A DNA stretch of 64,000 bases from Takifugu bimaculatus (lineage: Eukaryota; Chordata; Actinopteri; Tetraodontiformes; Tetraodontidae), in contig CP034990.1 of assembly GCA_004026145.2 (NCBI GenBank), positions 8,026,200 through 8,090,199 of the forward strand, read 5' to 3'. The position numbers and the translations under genes are program-made. This document shows, piece after piece, positions 39,127-51,000 of the stretch; the first letter of the stretch is position 1; each line of letters opens with the position of its first letter. The notes under the pieces were generated by a model. It had not been told where the DNA came from, made no database searches, and saw only the letters and a list, made by a program, of their open reading frames with translations.

Positions 39127-39523
39127 GAAAGATATATGTAAATTATTGATGCTAATTCAGTCCAATCCAGTCCTTCTTCTTGGATGACCCCATCTTCTTC
39201 TTCCAGCCTCCTTTGGTGTTGGTGTGGTCCTTCTTGTCCATTATCTTCTCCAGATGGCCAGGTCCGTAGTCATATTCCTGCCAAGGAACTTATCAACACC
39301 AGTAAACTACGTTGTCATGTTTTACGATGGGGATCTACCATTTCCTGCCTGGCTGGCTCCAACTGTCTGACCAGTATTCAGGTCAAGGAAGGGTCAACTG
39401 ACTTGCTTATGTGTATTCCTACTAAAGAGTATATAGTATTCCTAACTTCTAAACTAACTGTAACATAAAACAAAACATATAGTATAACACATGCTAATAA
39501 GATAAAATAATTTTCTTCAATCA

Positions 39524-41152
39524 TAACCGACCTTCTCCCAGTAATCTAGTAAAGACATTCGGACAGTGAAGGAGTAGAAAACCACAATAAAGCTGATTTC
39601 TGACTCTGTTGAAGGTTAATGAGATGGATTTGTGACTCATTCTTCCATCTTTGGAGAACTTCTTGTTGTTAAGCCCTTCTATTGTGGTACTCCCTTTAAC
39701 TTTTGGGGGCCGGGCTGCAGTGCAGAACATTTTCAGCTTTATTATTTATTCAATTTGAGACCAATAATTCTTCAAGTTGCTGAAGGTAGGAAGGAATAAT
39801 ACTAATTGCAGAGACTCTGTCGCTCACACACACTTGTTTTAGGAAGTAAACACACACATACAGACACATTGATTCCATGTGCTGGTGTGTGAAAGCCTGC
39901 AGCACATTAGATAAGAGGAGACATCTCTGAAAATAAACGTCTCTGTGAAGCACCACCTTCCTGCTGGGGCCTAATTTTAGTTTTCGCTGGGAGCTGATCC
40001 GGGAGACGAGTCGAGTCCCAGCACTCACGTATGATGACTCGGGTCTGTCACACAAACAGCAGAGGGAAATGATCTTTCTGTGACAAGCATCCCTTCTCTA
40101 CACGTCAGCAGTGATCTGAGTGATTGGTTTCTGGAAACTGTCTTCACTCCTCCCAAATACGCTATATCACACAGTCTTTTAGAAAGCTGCTATTTGGCAC
40201 CTGTCCACCAGGGTGGCCCAGACATTTGTAGCCAGTCAGGGCATCAGCTCCCATCAGTCCTCCAATTAGGATAAAGCTGTATTACATGCATTTGTACAAC
40301 AAGTCCTCCCATTTTTTTTACGTTTCTCCATGGTGATATTGTCTGTCTGATTTCCTGCCTGGTTTGTAGACAGATTAACTGTAGCATCAGTCATCAAACA
40401 CAATCCTAAAATATTGCCACATCTGACATAACAGTTATTGCCTGTTTGAGTGGGTTAATTGGATTTGTTCAGTCGTCCTCTCGTGTCTGACTCACTGACT
40501 CAGATTAAAATATGACTTTAATTGTTTTTTAAAAATCTTTTTGGGATTAAGTTCACCTGATGACTAATTAAATACTTTGCTTCAGTAATTCCTAATTCCC
40601 CTTTCAGCAAAGAGGAAAATCAGGTTAGGCGACGTTGTCGTATCAACTTTGCAGTATAACATGTGCGTGATTTTTGTTTAGAAACTGACTTTTGTGGTTA
40701 ATAAAGACCTAATTTTTTGCAGTGTTGTTGCTTTATTGGAAAAAGTTAAAGAATCCCCAAATCCTTTGTGTATAGGTTACAAACTCAGTCATGTTCGTAG
40801 GTCCTGTTTCTGTATTTTACCCTTATCGAAGTGGATTCATTTTTTTCTTTTTTAAATGTGTGTTCACTCAGACATTAGAGCGTCACTCTGGTTGCTGCTC
40901 AAAGTGTTTTATTTCAAGATCATAACAAGCATCAGTTTGCCTAATTATTCATGTTAATTCTATTCTGCTGATCAGATTATGGTGAAAGACACAACAGAAA
41001 ACAACAAACATCCTCAGCAGTAGAAAAACACCCACAGAAATGCTCCCAGAAAAGCAACAGATAATCCTCTTAAAAGTTTTGATGCTAGGCAGACGAAATT
41101 CTTTTGTCGCACTCGTGAGAGCGGAGGGTTCCTCTGCGTCCTTCCTGCATCC
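39524..41152. other. Intergenic DNA between provirus and gene D
   Basis: No gene or recognised repeat. The minus-strand 3' UTR of gene D probably covers the last 200-300 bases; TTTATT (minus AATAAA) occurs near 40730 and 40909. Confidence 0.45.
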
Positions 41153-42748
41153 TCACTCTGTTTCCAAAAGGACAGAAGTGGACATTAACGCCGAGGCAGT
41201 TGTAGATAACGACACTGCTGAGGTTGAGGGCAGAACGGACACTCACCACATTCGTACAGCCGGTTCACACGGTCGATGTCGTTCTGGCTCATCTCTCTGG
41301 CCTGGCCGAAGATCAGGTCAGGATTGCTCTTAGAGACAATAGTTTTCTGGCCGTTTTTGGAGAAGGCAGTGCTTCATGAGGAGAAAAAGAGCATCAAGAA
41401 TAGGATCCCCACACACACACTTAAACTGCGTGTGTATTCACACACTCACTTGGAATACTGCATGACAGAGTTGAAGTCATACGGTGTATTCAAGTTGTTT
41501 GTCTGCTCGATCCTGAAGTTATTTTCCAAGCCTGTAAAGAGAGAGAAGAATGTCATAACGGGTGAAATGACCGGAGGGAAAACAATGAAAACACGAGCGT
41601 GTGTGTGGCCGCACAAACCTGGGAGGATGTTTTCAGTCAGGATTCGTACGTACGAGTCCCGGTCAGAGCGCACTTGTTCGTGATGGAAGCCGAGAGCGTG
41701 GAGAACCTCATGCTGCACCACATCAAGGTACAAACAGCCATTGGCCTGCAGGGACACATCCTGTTCGTTCCCTTGACGACCAACGTAGGACCAGCAGCTG
41801 ACACAAACAAACACACAATCCATTCATCAACTTCCCTGTTGAAACTCAAGGTCTTATTTTCATGAATATTTCTATAAATTTAAGTAAGCACAGGTTCATT
41901 ATTGTTTTTCTTGTGTGTGTACGTGTGTGAGATCCTACCCGGATCCAGAGAAGAAGTTGAGGTAGTCGCGGTGATGGTACTGCCTCCAAATGAAACGGAT
42001 GCAGGTGGATTGGTGGAAGGTCAACAGTGCCGTAATGATGAGGTTTTGCTGTTCTCTGGCTGCGGTTGCACAAAAGCAACAAATGTTACATTAAAACACA
42101 TTTATATCCAAAGAAGAAGGAAAATGTTCCTCGAAGATTAACCCGCCCAATCTGCTGCAACCTACAGTAGGATGAGGAGATTCTGACTGGCACGTAGACG
42201 TAACGTTGGGATTTGGGCCACTTGCAGCCCACAGCGGCGCAGGGAGCCGCGTTCCTGCGCCATGACCTCCTGATGTCCCCGTGTTCCAGCGCCGTAGCTG
42301 CAGAACAACAAACACCGTTGATGGATCCTGACCGACTCTCCTCATTCCAACCACTTCAAATTAAAGGAAGAGCTGACATTTCTTAAAACAGATAACACAT
42401 TGCCACAAATCTGCCTTACTGGAGTTTTTGTTGACGTTCTCAATGACCATGGAGGTGTATGGGTCCTCTGGCTTATCTGCAGGCAGAGTCAGGTCATAAC
42501 AGTCAGAACCAATTCCACTGAAAGCGTTCCCACCATCCAATTGAAGGTTTTTGACTCACCTGCAATTACATTCACACTGCGGGAGTCACCCTGAAGAGAA
42601 ACGAAAACATGAGTTTTCAAATGTTTCGGTGGGTTTTAACAGATTTAAAGCACACTTTTAAACCAAGGCCACATGCAACGTTGGTGACACTCACTGTCGG
42701 AAGGGTCCCCAGGGAAAGGACCAAGAGGAAGCAGAAGAACGGGGTCAT
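41153..42748 (-). CDS. Six-cysteine astacin metalloprotease D, inverted relative to A-C
   Basis: Exons on the minus strand: 42748-42695, 42590-42560, 42476-42420, 42297-42166, 42059-41939, 41797-41619, 41531-41450, 41371-41247, 41217-41153 (281 aa). Exons 4-7 are 132, 121, 179 and 82 nt, identical to gene A, and all phases join. Signal peptide MTPFFCFLLVLSLGTLPT; propeptide LEHGDI; mature N-terminus AAPCAAVGCKWPK; zinc site HEVLHALGFHHEQ; LYEC near the end. It starts at the second Met of its paralogues because the first ATG has become ACG. The Met-turn is SVMQY instead of SVMHY, keeping the Tyr ligand. The last exon adds about 20 residues after the usual Cys end. The frame is intact, so it is probably a working secreted protease with altered details. 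The last exon is the least certain. Confidence 0.9.
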
Positions 42749-42837
42749 GATGGTGGCGTCCGAGCTGAAAACACAAAGTGTCGGTTTGGTCCAGATCTGC
42801 TGAAGTGGTGAGATGCAGCAGGTTGCTCTGCTCACTC

Positions 42838-42845
42838 TTTATAAG
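42838..42845 (-). promoter_or_regulatory. TATA box of astacin gene D
   Basis: CTTATAAA on the minus strand, 90 bases before the start codon. Confidence 0.65.
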
Positions 42846-44739
42846 CAGGTCATTGTGGGAGGGGCCACATTTTTGAAACGCTTCACTCGCATGCAAACCT
42901 CAGACAGAGTTTCTGGCATCCAAATGATGTAATCACAGTGTGACGCATCAGATTTTAATCAGCTCATCAATCACTTCATATAAAAACACTTTATTTCTAC
43001 ATGTGGGTTCGTCCCCCTGAAGATGTTGCAAAGTTGCAAAGAACTCCCCAAGCTAACGTTTTAAACCTCACATTTTTGAAGGTTGAATTTTTTGGAATTC
43101 CAAAAAAAATCTTCTTCTTCTGAAGTATTTGGTGCGATTGGTTTCTGAGCGAAAATAATCTTCTTCTAATGGTATAAATGTAGTTATAACTACCTAAACA
43201 CTTTCACTCCTTTGTGCCATCAAGATGACTTAAAAGACATTAATCAAGAAGTTTTTTTACAACTTAATCTTTATTTTTATGAGTTGGTGATACATTTTAC
43301 TTTAACAAGTAACTACTAACACATTCAAATTTGTTTTTAAAAAGTCCTTTTGTCATTTTGACCTGAACTCAGGATTCATTTGTCCTGAGTTCAGGTGAAC
43401 ACAATAGTTGTGTTCAATCACGCAATCAAAATCTATTTAAATGATCCAAAAAAAAATTCCACCTTTTTGAAATCTGGTACATTTTCAACCCCTGAAGAAG
43501 AGGTATAATAAAAGAGGAGAAAGTTAATTAGTCGCATCATTCATTCATTTACTCATTAATTCACTAGTCAGTAAAAAATAAAACAAGATTATTGTAAAGC
43601 TGAGTGAGGAGCCAGAGTTAAGACGTTTTTCTCTTTTTACTTTCGTAAGATTAGAGAACAAAAACCTTCATCTGTCAACATGGATTCAGCCAGCAGGAGG
43701 AAGAAAGGCTGTGAATGGATGACTCATGTTCTGTGACAACATATGGAGGCAAAAGGACCGACCAACGGAAGAATGCAGCTCTTTATTTAGCTTCATTATA
43801 GATAATCGTGGGAAAACAGATGAAGAAAACCAATTTAAACTGTTCTGATTAACAACCGCAAGCTCGATGCAGATGACAGTGGGACCGTGGTTATGAATAT
43901 ATTTGGTTTCTTTACATTTTAAAACACAAAAGGAGATTTACCACCCCCCCTCAAATAATGTCATGTTGATGCTTTTTATTTTAGGTGAATTATCGGCACC
44001 TGCAGAAGAAAGACAGGAAAGACAGATCTTGGTTTTGGACTGAGGGGGTCGGTCAGGAGGTGGTTGCAGGTTCCAGTCGTGGCCAATCTCAAATCAGTAC
44101 CCTCTCTTGTTTGTGGTTCCAAATTGAATTGAAAGTGTCTATGTTTTTTGACATTCATCGGGAATATTATGTCATCACTGGAACAAGAAACCCACAGCAC
44201 GAGTCCACACAAGGGTCACGAGTCAACAAAAGGAGGCTTTAAGAAAATTTTCAAGGTTCTCTGTCATACTTAAGTTCCACAAACAAGGTGCTAAAACGCA
44301 CCGGTGAGAATGAGAACGCCTCATCACATTTGTCAGGCTGTCAGTTATGAAACACAAACCAGCTTAACTCGGGGTTTGTATCAGACCCCATTGCGTAATA
44401 TGATGTGAGATTTGAATGTTTTTAAATGACTTTCTGATTGTGTTTGCTAAGCTTTTAAATTTGATTGTTTTCTTTTAGCTTTGCTGCTAAAGGTCACCTC
44501 TTCGACAGTCGTCTGAACATAAGTAGAGGATAATGAGTGAATTATCTCATGATGCGGGTGGAGGAGAGTGTGGTGTGGTTGCATCCCTGTCGGTGTTACT
44601 GTACTTATGTTGTTGATGAGATAACATAGGATTTATGTCATAAGACACAGCTTAACTGTCCATTTCAACAGAGTTTCACAATTATGGGTTCTGTTGTCAG
44701 TCAAGAACTCTCTGTACACACACTAATCCCTGTATTTCT

Positions 44740-44945
44740 ATCTCTGCAAGGACATAATTTATTCCCCAGGGCAGAACCTAACCCTAAATGTTCCAGCTAT
44801 CTCCCTTACCCTGACCCTAACCTAAACCCAATTCTAAAATCCACCCTAAAACCACATCTTCACCCTTAAACAGCAGTCTGACATTCTGGGGACCAGCCAA
44901 AATGTCCTCACTTCCCAACAATGTCCTCACTCTGGTAGTGGAATG
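44740..44945 (-). repeat. GT-linked dispersed repeat, minus copy
   Basis: It reads in reverse family order: AACCCTAAATG, CCCTTACCCTGACCCTAACC, CCACCCTAAAACC, TTCTGGGGACCAGCC, AAAATGTCCTCACTTCCCAA, then a short CA run. This is the best-preserved minus copy. Confidence 0.7.
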
Positions 44946-45779
44946 CAGAACACACACACACCATACTGTCCATTCACATAGAAAGGAGAACCTGTGCGAC
45001 ATGTATGATTGTAAATATAGATCCTGTATTTCTGTTTTTGTAAAGGCTTCCGATGTTTCACCCTCAAATTTAGCTAAAATATCCATTCCCATCATAACCA
45101 GTCAAATTATCCTCTATATTCCAGTACAACCAGTCTATGTATCCACTCTGTCACAGTATAACCAGTCTATTCTTTAGAATTAATGTTTTAAACATTATTT
45201 GTTGTGAATTCTTTCAGACACAAACAGTGTCATGGATTTAAAAACACTAAAGTGTCAGATCTGCAAACAAACTGGGACCATCAAATAAATGTGCCCGTTT
45301 CCAGTGGTGTTTGTGTTGGTTCTTCCTATGTGTGCACGTGTCCATTAGACGCAGCAGCCGTGGACTTTGTCAGGGTTCCGCAGAGCCATTTGCGTGCCGA
45401 TCCGCTCCCACTCTTGAAATTCTATTTCGACGTGTTGGCGGCAGCACACAGAGCACGCTGGCTTATGGAGACGCGGCTCCCAGGATGCACCAGAGCGGCG
45501 ACGCCTGCCAGCAAACCGAAGGGCCAAGAACTGCAAAAAACAAACTGCTCATTTAAATATGAGTGAACAACAGACGGCACGATGTGAATGAGCTTATAAG
45601 AGGAGACGTGATAGGATGAATATCAATTTGAGAGAATTATATACCCCCCCACACACATACTCCTCTTACCCCCATCCTCTCACACACCCCACCACCCTCC
45701 TACCCCCCCCCCCCCGAGATGTGATAATGAGTCATAGAAGGAGGAAGCTGCCAGCTCTGCCTTCAAATAACAGAGTCCG

Positions 45780-45955
45780 GTGCAAGCGCTCCTCCCACCC
45801 TGTTAACATGAACACACACACACACATACGTGTACCCAAATTCTAACCTGGCCCTTTAAACACACCTCTGAAATTGTGAGCCAAAATTTCTTCACTTTGC
45901 TTGTGAAATATATCTTCTAGTTCTCCCTCTGTGGCACACACACACACACACACCA
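45780..45955 (-). repeat. GT-linked dispersed repeat, degenerate copy between CA runs
   Basis: CCCAAATTCTAACC, CCCTTTAAACACA and GTGAGCCAAAATTTCTTCAC match the family in order, with CA runs at both ends (about 45812 and 45935). Confidence 0.5.
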
Positions 45956-46899
45956 TTGCGGGGACACTGTTGTTGAAATGCACACTGAACCAACCGTCCT
46001 CTGTCCACAAGGAGCTTGAAGCTCCTGTGGTTTGTTTTGGAATTCCCTGTTGGAATCCTTCCGGGGCAGCTTTCTCAGCTGTGGGGGAACCACAGATGGA
46101 AAAATCTGAGTACGACATTCAAATCAGCTCAAATTACGACCTCAAACAGCCGGAGGAATTCACAATGACATCACGTCCGTACTTATTTCGCTCAGAAACC
46201 AATCGCACCGAATACGTCAGGCCAGTGCCAGGCGGATGTTTGACCTTTTCCAGTGCAACACACTGCCAATTAAAGGCAGCAAAATGAAGGGAACACAGAA
46301 AGAACAAAGTCTGGCTGCTTTTTTTAAAAACACCTCACGTGTTCTTCTATGACAACGGTCGACTCAATAAAGGAGAGAAAAACAAAGAGATGGAGGAGCC
46401 AATGCTGTCTAGAGATGCGTACACTCCATCAGGACTGATTCTGGGTGGTGCTGGAGGTGTCTACCCACCGCCTGTGGTCAACTCCACATCTTCATCTCAT
46501 GCTCATATCAGCCCACCTTTAATTTATACATCTAGAAGTCTAAGCATTGAAGCAGGTGCAGTATACAGACTCAGATGTTGTATACAGAAGCTTTTTCTGG
46601 TTCCTCAAGCCCCCACCGATCACGCAAGCTCATTGCTTTAACAGGTCCGTTCTAGTGATCCAGGCTGCACCTCCTGTGGGTGATGCAGCCGCAAAGAAAG
46701 TGGCAGACTGAAGAAAGATGCTGATGGAAGAAGATCAAGGCTGATGAATGAAAAGAAAACAACCAAGTGATGGGGAAAAGAGCAAAAAAGGGCAGGCTGG
46801 TGGGAAAGAACAATATGGGAAACGGAGGGGGTGGGCAGACAGCCGGAGAGAGAGGAGAGACGGAGCAGGAGAGGGAGAGGGAGAGGGAGTGAGGAAGAA

Positions 46900-46994
46900 G
46901 GGGAGGATTTTCCAGCAGCGCTACTGTTGACAGAAGTTTCATCTCAGCCGTCACACAACCAGAAGAGAAGATACCTCACACACACCACAGTCAG
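46900..46994 (+). other. Candidate non-coding first exon ending at a perfect donor
   Basis: After a purine-rich block (46740-46915), a CAG|GTAAGA donor occurs at 46994/46995. C1qtnf4 lacks a visible upstream exon and needs one with a donor. This is a guess from one splice site; the intron would be 10 kb. Confidence 0.2.
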
Positions 46995-47215
46995 GTAAGA
47001 CAACACTTCTTCCTCTTCCTCTTATTCACCTCTCTGGGAGGCTTCTGGATGTCTGAACGCACCAGCGTGACGCTCGGGTGAGAACGTGTCAACTTGCTGC
47101 TCAGGCTGAACCGTGGCATCATTCAGGAGGCTTGTCATGCCCTGAGGGCACATGAGGAGGACAGCCCGCAGCTCCACCACAACTCAGAAAACTGAAACGA
47201 TCTGCGTGCGCGCGC

Positions 47216-47253
<38 letters not shown>

Positions 47254-47270
47254 GTGTGTGTGTGTGTGTG
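47216..47270. repeat. (TG)n microsatellite
   Basis: About 27 TG units with one CG. Confidence 0.93.
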
Positions 47271-47731
47271 CTTTTAGCAGTTATGGCTCGTGTGAGCAGC
47301 ATGCATTATTTATCGGCACTGATCTCCCGAAGAAGCAATACCTCTACATCGGCGGGGGAGGGGGGTGCACACAGTGTGATATATTCAGAGCGTTAATATC
47401 ATGTGACTGTGTGCTGCACAAGCAGAGAGAAAACTGACAACCTGCACCTTTTTTCATTACGTGCGGTTGAGCTGTGCTCACTTCAGTCTTTTGGCAAACA
47501 CCGCCGACGGCTGCCAATGGTACGTATAGATGTCCTGTGGTTTATCCTCCATCATTTGTGCCGCAGCAGCAGATGAGCCCATGAGCTCCTCTCAGGAGGT
47601 CGACTCCTTTTGTCTGCAGATACTCCGGATCTTTATCTGCATCAGTGTTAACGCTGCTGCTACTGCAGGAGATAGGCTGCATAGTACACACCTCTAAGAC
47701 TTGTTATCTTTATGTTTTTCTACTGTGTGCG

Positions 47732-47745
47732 TGTGTGTGTGTGTT

Positions 47746-47836
<91 letters not shown>
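47732..47836. repeat. (TG)n microsatellite
   Basis: About 50 TG units with a few TT interruptions, directly followed by a GT-linked dispersed repeat. Confidence 0.95.
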
Positions 47837-47838
<2 letters not shown>

Positions 47839-48085
47839 GTGTTCTTGTACTTGCTGAGTACCAAAATATTCATTCTACTACTGAAATGAGGACATTTTTG
47901 GGAATTGAGGGCATTTTGGCTGGTCCACAACTTCAAAGGACTGTTTGAGGGTCATGTCCGTTGAGGTTACAAATGGAGTTAGGTGTGTAATTGTGATGGT
48001 CCTGGTTAGGGTAAGGAGATGGAAAATGCATTACGCCTATAAAAGTCCTCACAAAGATAGAAGTGCAAGGATGTGTATGTGTGTT
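47837..48085 (+). repeat. GT-linked dispersed repeat, best plus copy
   Basis: The family text is nearly complete: GTTCTTGTACTTGCTGAG, GAGGACATTTTTGGG, TTTTGGCTGGTCCACAACTT, CAAAGGACTGTTTGAGGGT, GGTTAGGGTAAGGAGAT, AATGCATTACGCC, AGTCCTCACAAAGATAGAAG, TGTGTATGTGTG. Confidence 0.75.
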
Positions 48086-51000
48086 CTGCTCTTTTTATTG
48101 AATTCTGCAGCTCCCAACATGCAGAAACTGTCCATTTTGAGCCAGTTAATTTGGCCCGTTCGACACGGATTTCACACCTCAGTGAGGAGCACTCAGCACC
48201 CATGTCTGACTATCTATTTGTCTGAATACTAGCAGCTTCATAGCCATAGATATTCTGGATTTTCCTGGACCCAAAAGCTTCTTAAAAACATTTAAAAAAA
48301 GAATCCAAGACTAAACGTTCGTGTACACGGTGTGGCTGTTACTGTGGGTAGACAGGTGTATCTTATATGTCTGGCAAATGAATGGATTTTCCACACAAGC
48401 GTAAGCTCTTCAATCTGTGGCCGGGTCATTTAATAAAGGGGACATCTGTGCAGCCACGCTCATCAGGAAACAGCAGCACCTGCACATCCCTTATGCTGCA
48501 CATATGCTGGAGATTTGCATCTCGACCCAGAACAAAATTAAACTCATCTTCAGACTCCAAACCAGATTAACAGGCTGGTCAATATGAAAGGGAACCAGAG
48601 CAGAAAGATTTTAAGGTGGTGTAGGAGGAGGAGGAGGAGGGCTGGACCACTGTACAGTGTTTTTCCTGGTCCAGATTCACTTTAAATAAAATGTATATAT
48701 GGTATGTGCCCACCACAGTCACAATCTGACTACGTTTTTCTACTCGTTAGATGGAGTCTTCCTCCTCGAGAGAATTCTGAGCTCTTCTTACAACTGAGAT
48801 CATAAATATGTAAGAATCCCTCCCTGCGTAACAATTCTGATTCACTAACTTTATTTTAACATTAGACAGCACAAGAGACGAGCTGTCACACTGAAGGATT
48901 AGAGGATTATACACGTTGCAGGATTAGAATTTTTAGGTTAAAATTAGACCAAAAAAAAAATACTTGGCATGTAATAGAATTACAGTTTCATTGTTGAGAA
49001 TTGAGAATAAATTGCTGCAGCAACACCTGAGGTTCTTTTGTTTTCAGTCCTGGATGCTTGTAGATGTAGACGTTTGGATGTCCATCTTTGTGTGCCACAC
49101 TTCGCTGCAGAGCAACACATTTGAGAAAAGTTCCGCCCAGTACTAGGTGCCGACTTTGTGACTAACCTGCTGTCAGGTTGCTGAAAATGCGCTCGTGTAA
49201 AGCAGAACGTAGGCTGCTTATAGCCCTGATCACACCTCTGCAGGCAACATCCAGAATTTATTTTTTCAACTGCAGCAAACCTTAAAAATACAACATCCCA
49301 CAAACACACAACGTGCAATTGCCGAGCGACCGTGGACGAGCGCGTCGAGGTGTCGTGAGCAGAGCTGCTGAGTGAAAACTGCACGAGTGTGAGAGCTCTG
49401 AAGTGGTGCTATTTTTGAAATTCCAGTTCACACCTTGGGTTTCAGTGTATTCTGTGTCATAAAAGGAGCTTGAGCCGAGAAACATGACAGCGCTGCAGCC
49501 GAGGATGTCTTGGAGTCATCATCTCATAATCCCTCTGTTGCTGCTTCTTATCCGTCTCCAGCAACATCCTGAAAACTCGCGGCTCCATAAACAACTCACT
49601 CTTGTGCGAAAGAAACAACTCTTCTGGTCTGACATTTTTCCCTGGAAGTTCACTGTGCAGACGTCATGCTGACAGCCAGACTTCTCTCCCTGTCCCCAGA
49701 TGAGATGTCCCCAAACTTCAAGCACCATGAGAATCTCCAGAGATCCTCTCCAGACCAATCACAGCAGGCCTCTGTAAAATAGCCCAGATGATGCAAAAAT
49801 CTGTAAAAAAAAACAAAAAAAAAACCACTTAACATTTTTTTTAATTTAGCACAAAAAAGCAATAGGAAAACTAATTTTTCAAAAAAAAAAAAAAACTGGT
49901 TCAGTTGGAGCATCAGTACCAAATGTACTCCTTTAATTGCATTGTGACACCGAGCCAGATAAAATTACTGCAGTGTTTTTTTTTCCTTTCAAAGTTTAAT
50001 TTGAAACCTTCTTTTGTTCAGCTCAGCACAGAATATTGGTAAATACACAGAGAAGGAGCAGCAGACACCAGCTCCCTACATGTTCTCCGGCAGGTCCCGG
50101 TGGCCACTGAGCATCTATGTGATGGGATTCCTGAAGCTGACAGTCCTGACTCGTGTCTCAACCCTCTGCCTACTCTTTTGTATTCCTTCTTCATGTGCTG
50201 CTCTCCATCTTCCGGGTCCCCTGGCTGGGCTTGTGTCTCCAGCCGAGCAGACAGCTGACAGGTTGGCGACGCGTCTGGAGCATGAGAGGCTGCTCAGGGA
50301 GCGAGGAAGAGCAGGGAAGGGGAACTAATGAGGGAGCGAGCAGCAGCAGGGGTCTGTCACTGCGCCTCCAGATAAAAGCTCACCCGAGTCCCTTTGATTT
50401 CTGTCCAGAGTGACCAGGTCGCTCCGTCTCCAGTCTGTGGCAGCCAGGGGGGTTGCTTGTTAGCTATGTGTTTTTGTTTCCTCTATTTTGAAAAGACAAA
50501 CCAAACCAAAATAATTGCGAGTTCTCGACAAAGAACAATATAAACCTAGCTTTTATTGTCAGATTTGTAGTGTTCTCCTGGGACTAGTACTGGAACCAGT
50601 GCTAGTCCCAGCAGCACCAACTCCGGGATGATTCTGCACTGTTGAAGGACATAAGAGGGAAGATTTCATGAGTGCAAATCAACATGGAATGGCTCACAGG
50701 ACTGGGCCAAAACAATGCCAGAAGAGTTCCGTCAGCATCATGGAGACCGTACTGTTTTGCACCTATTTTATGGTGCGTGTGGATGGAAGCAGTATCGATC
50801 TCCTGGTGTTTGTGTGAAATTGATCGGAGGAGGTGAACCAGCCTGCCTCCGTGCAGAGGACAATAATCCTCGGGATGTTTTCAGGTTGTAATCAGTCACA
50901 CCGGCCACTGACAGAAGCAGGTAAAACGTGTATTGATTTTCTTTCTCTCTCAAAGTAGCAACACTCAATAGATCAGAAAGAACCTGCTGCGGGGGTTTGA

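Larger units (their letters stand above)
34175..39519 (-). mobile_element. Defective endogenous retrovirus (gamma/epsilon-like), minus strand
   Basis: The element begins TG at 34175 and ends CA at 39519, flanked by the 4-bp duplication ATCA (34171-34174 and 39520-39523). Order on the minus strand: 670-bp 5' LTR, tRNA-Trp primer site, leader with tandem repeats, gag fragment, pol from mid-RT to integrase, env fragment, and a 98-bp remnant of the 3' LTR. The 4-bp duplication, PPPY in Gag, and the pol and env style suggest a gamma- or epsilon-type relative. Deletions remove capsid, nucleocapsid, protease, the first part of RT, most of env TM and most of the 3' LTR. It cannot make virus by itself. 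Confidence 0.92.
38850..39519 (-). repeat. 5' LTR (670 bp)
   Basis: It is bounded by TG and CA, with the primer site inside and the ATCA duplication outside. It has a TATATAAG box on the minus strand at 39119-39126 and four 17-bp direct repeats at 38937-39004. The U5 end is identical to the 3' LTR remnant. Confidence 0.9.
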
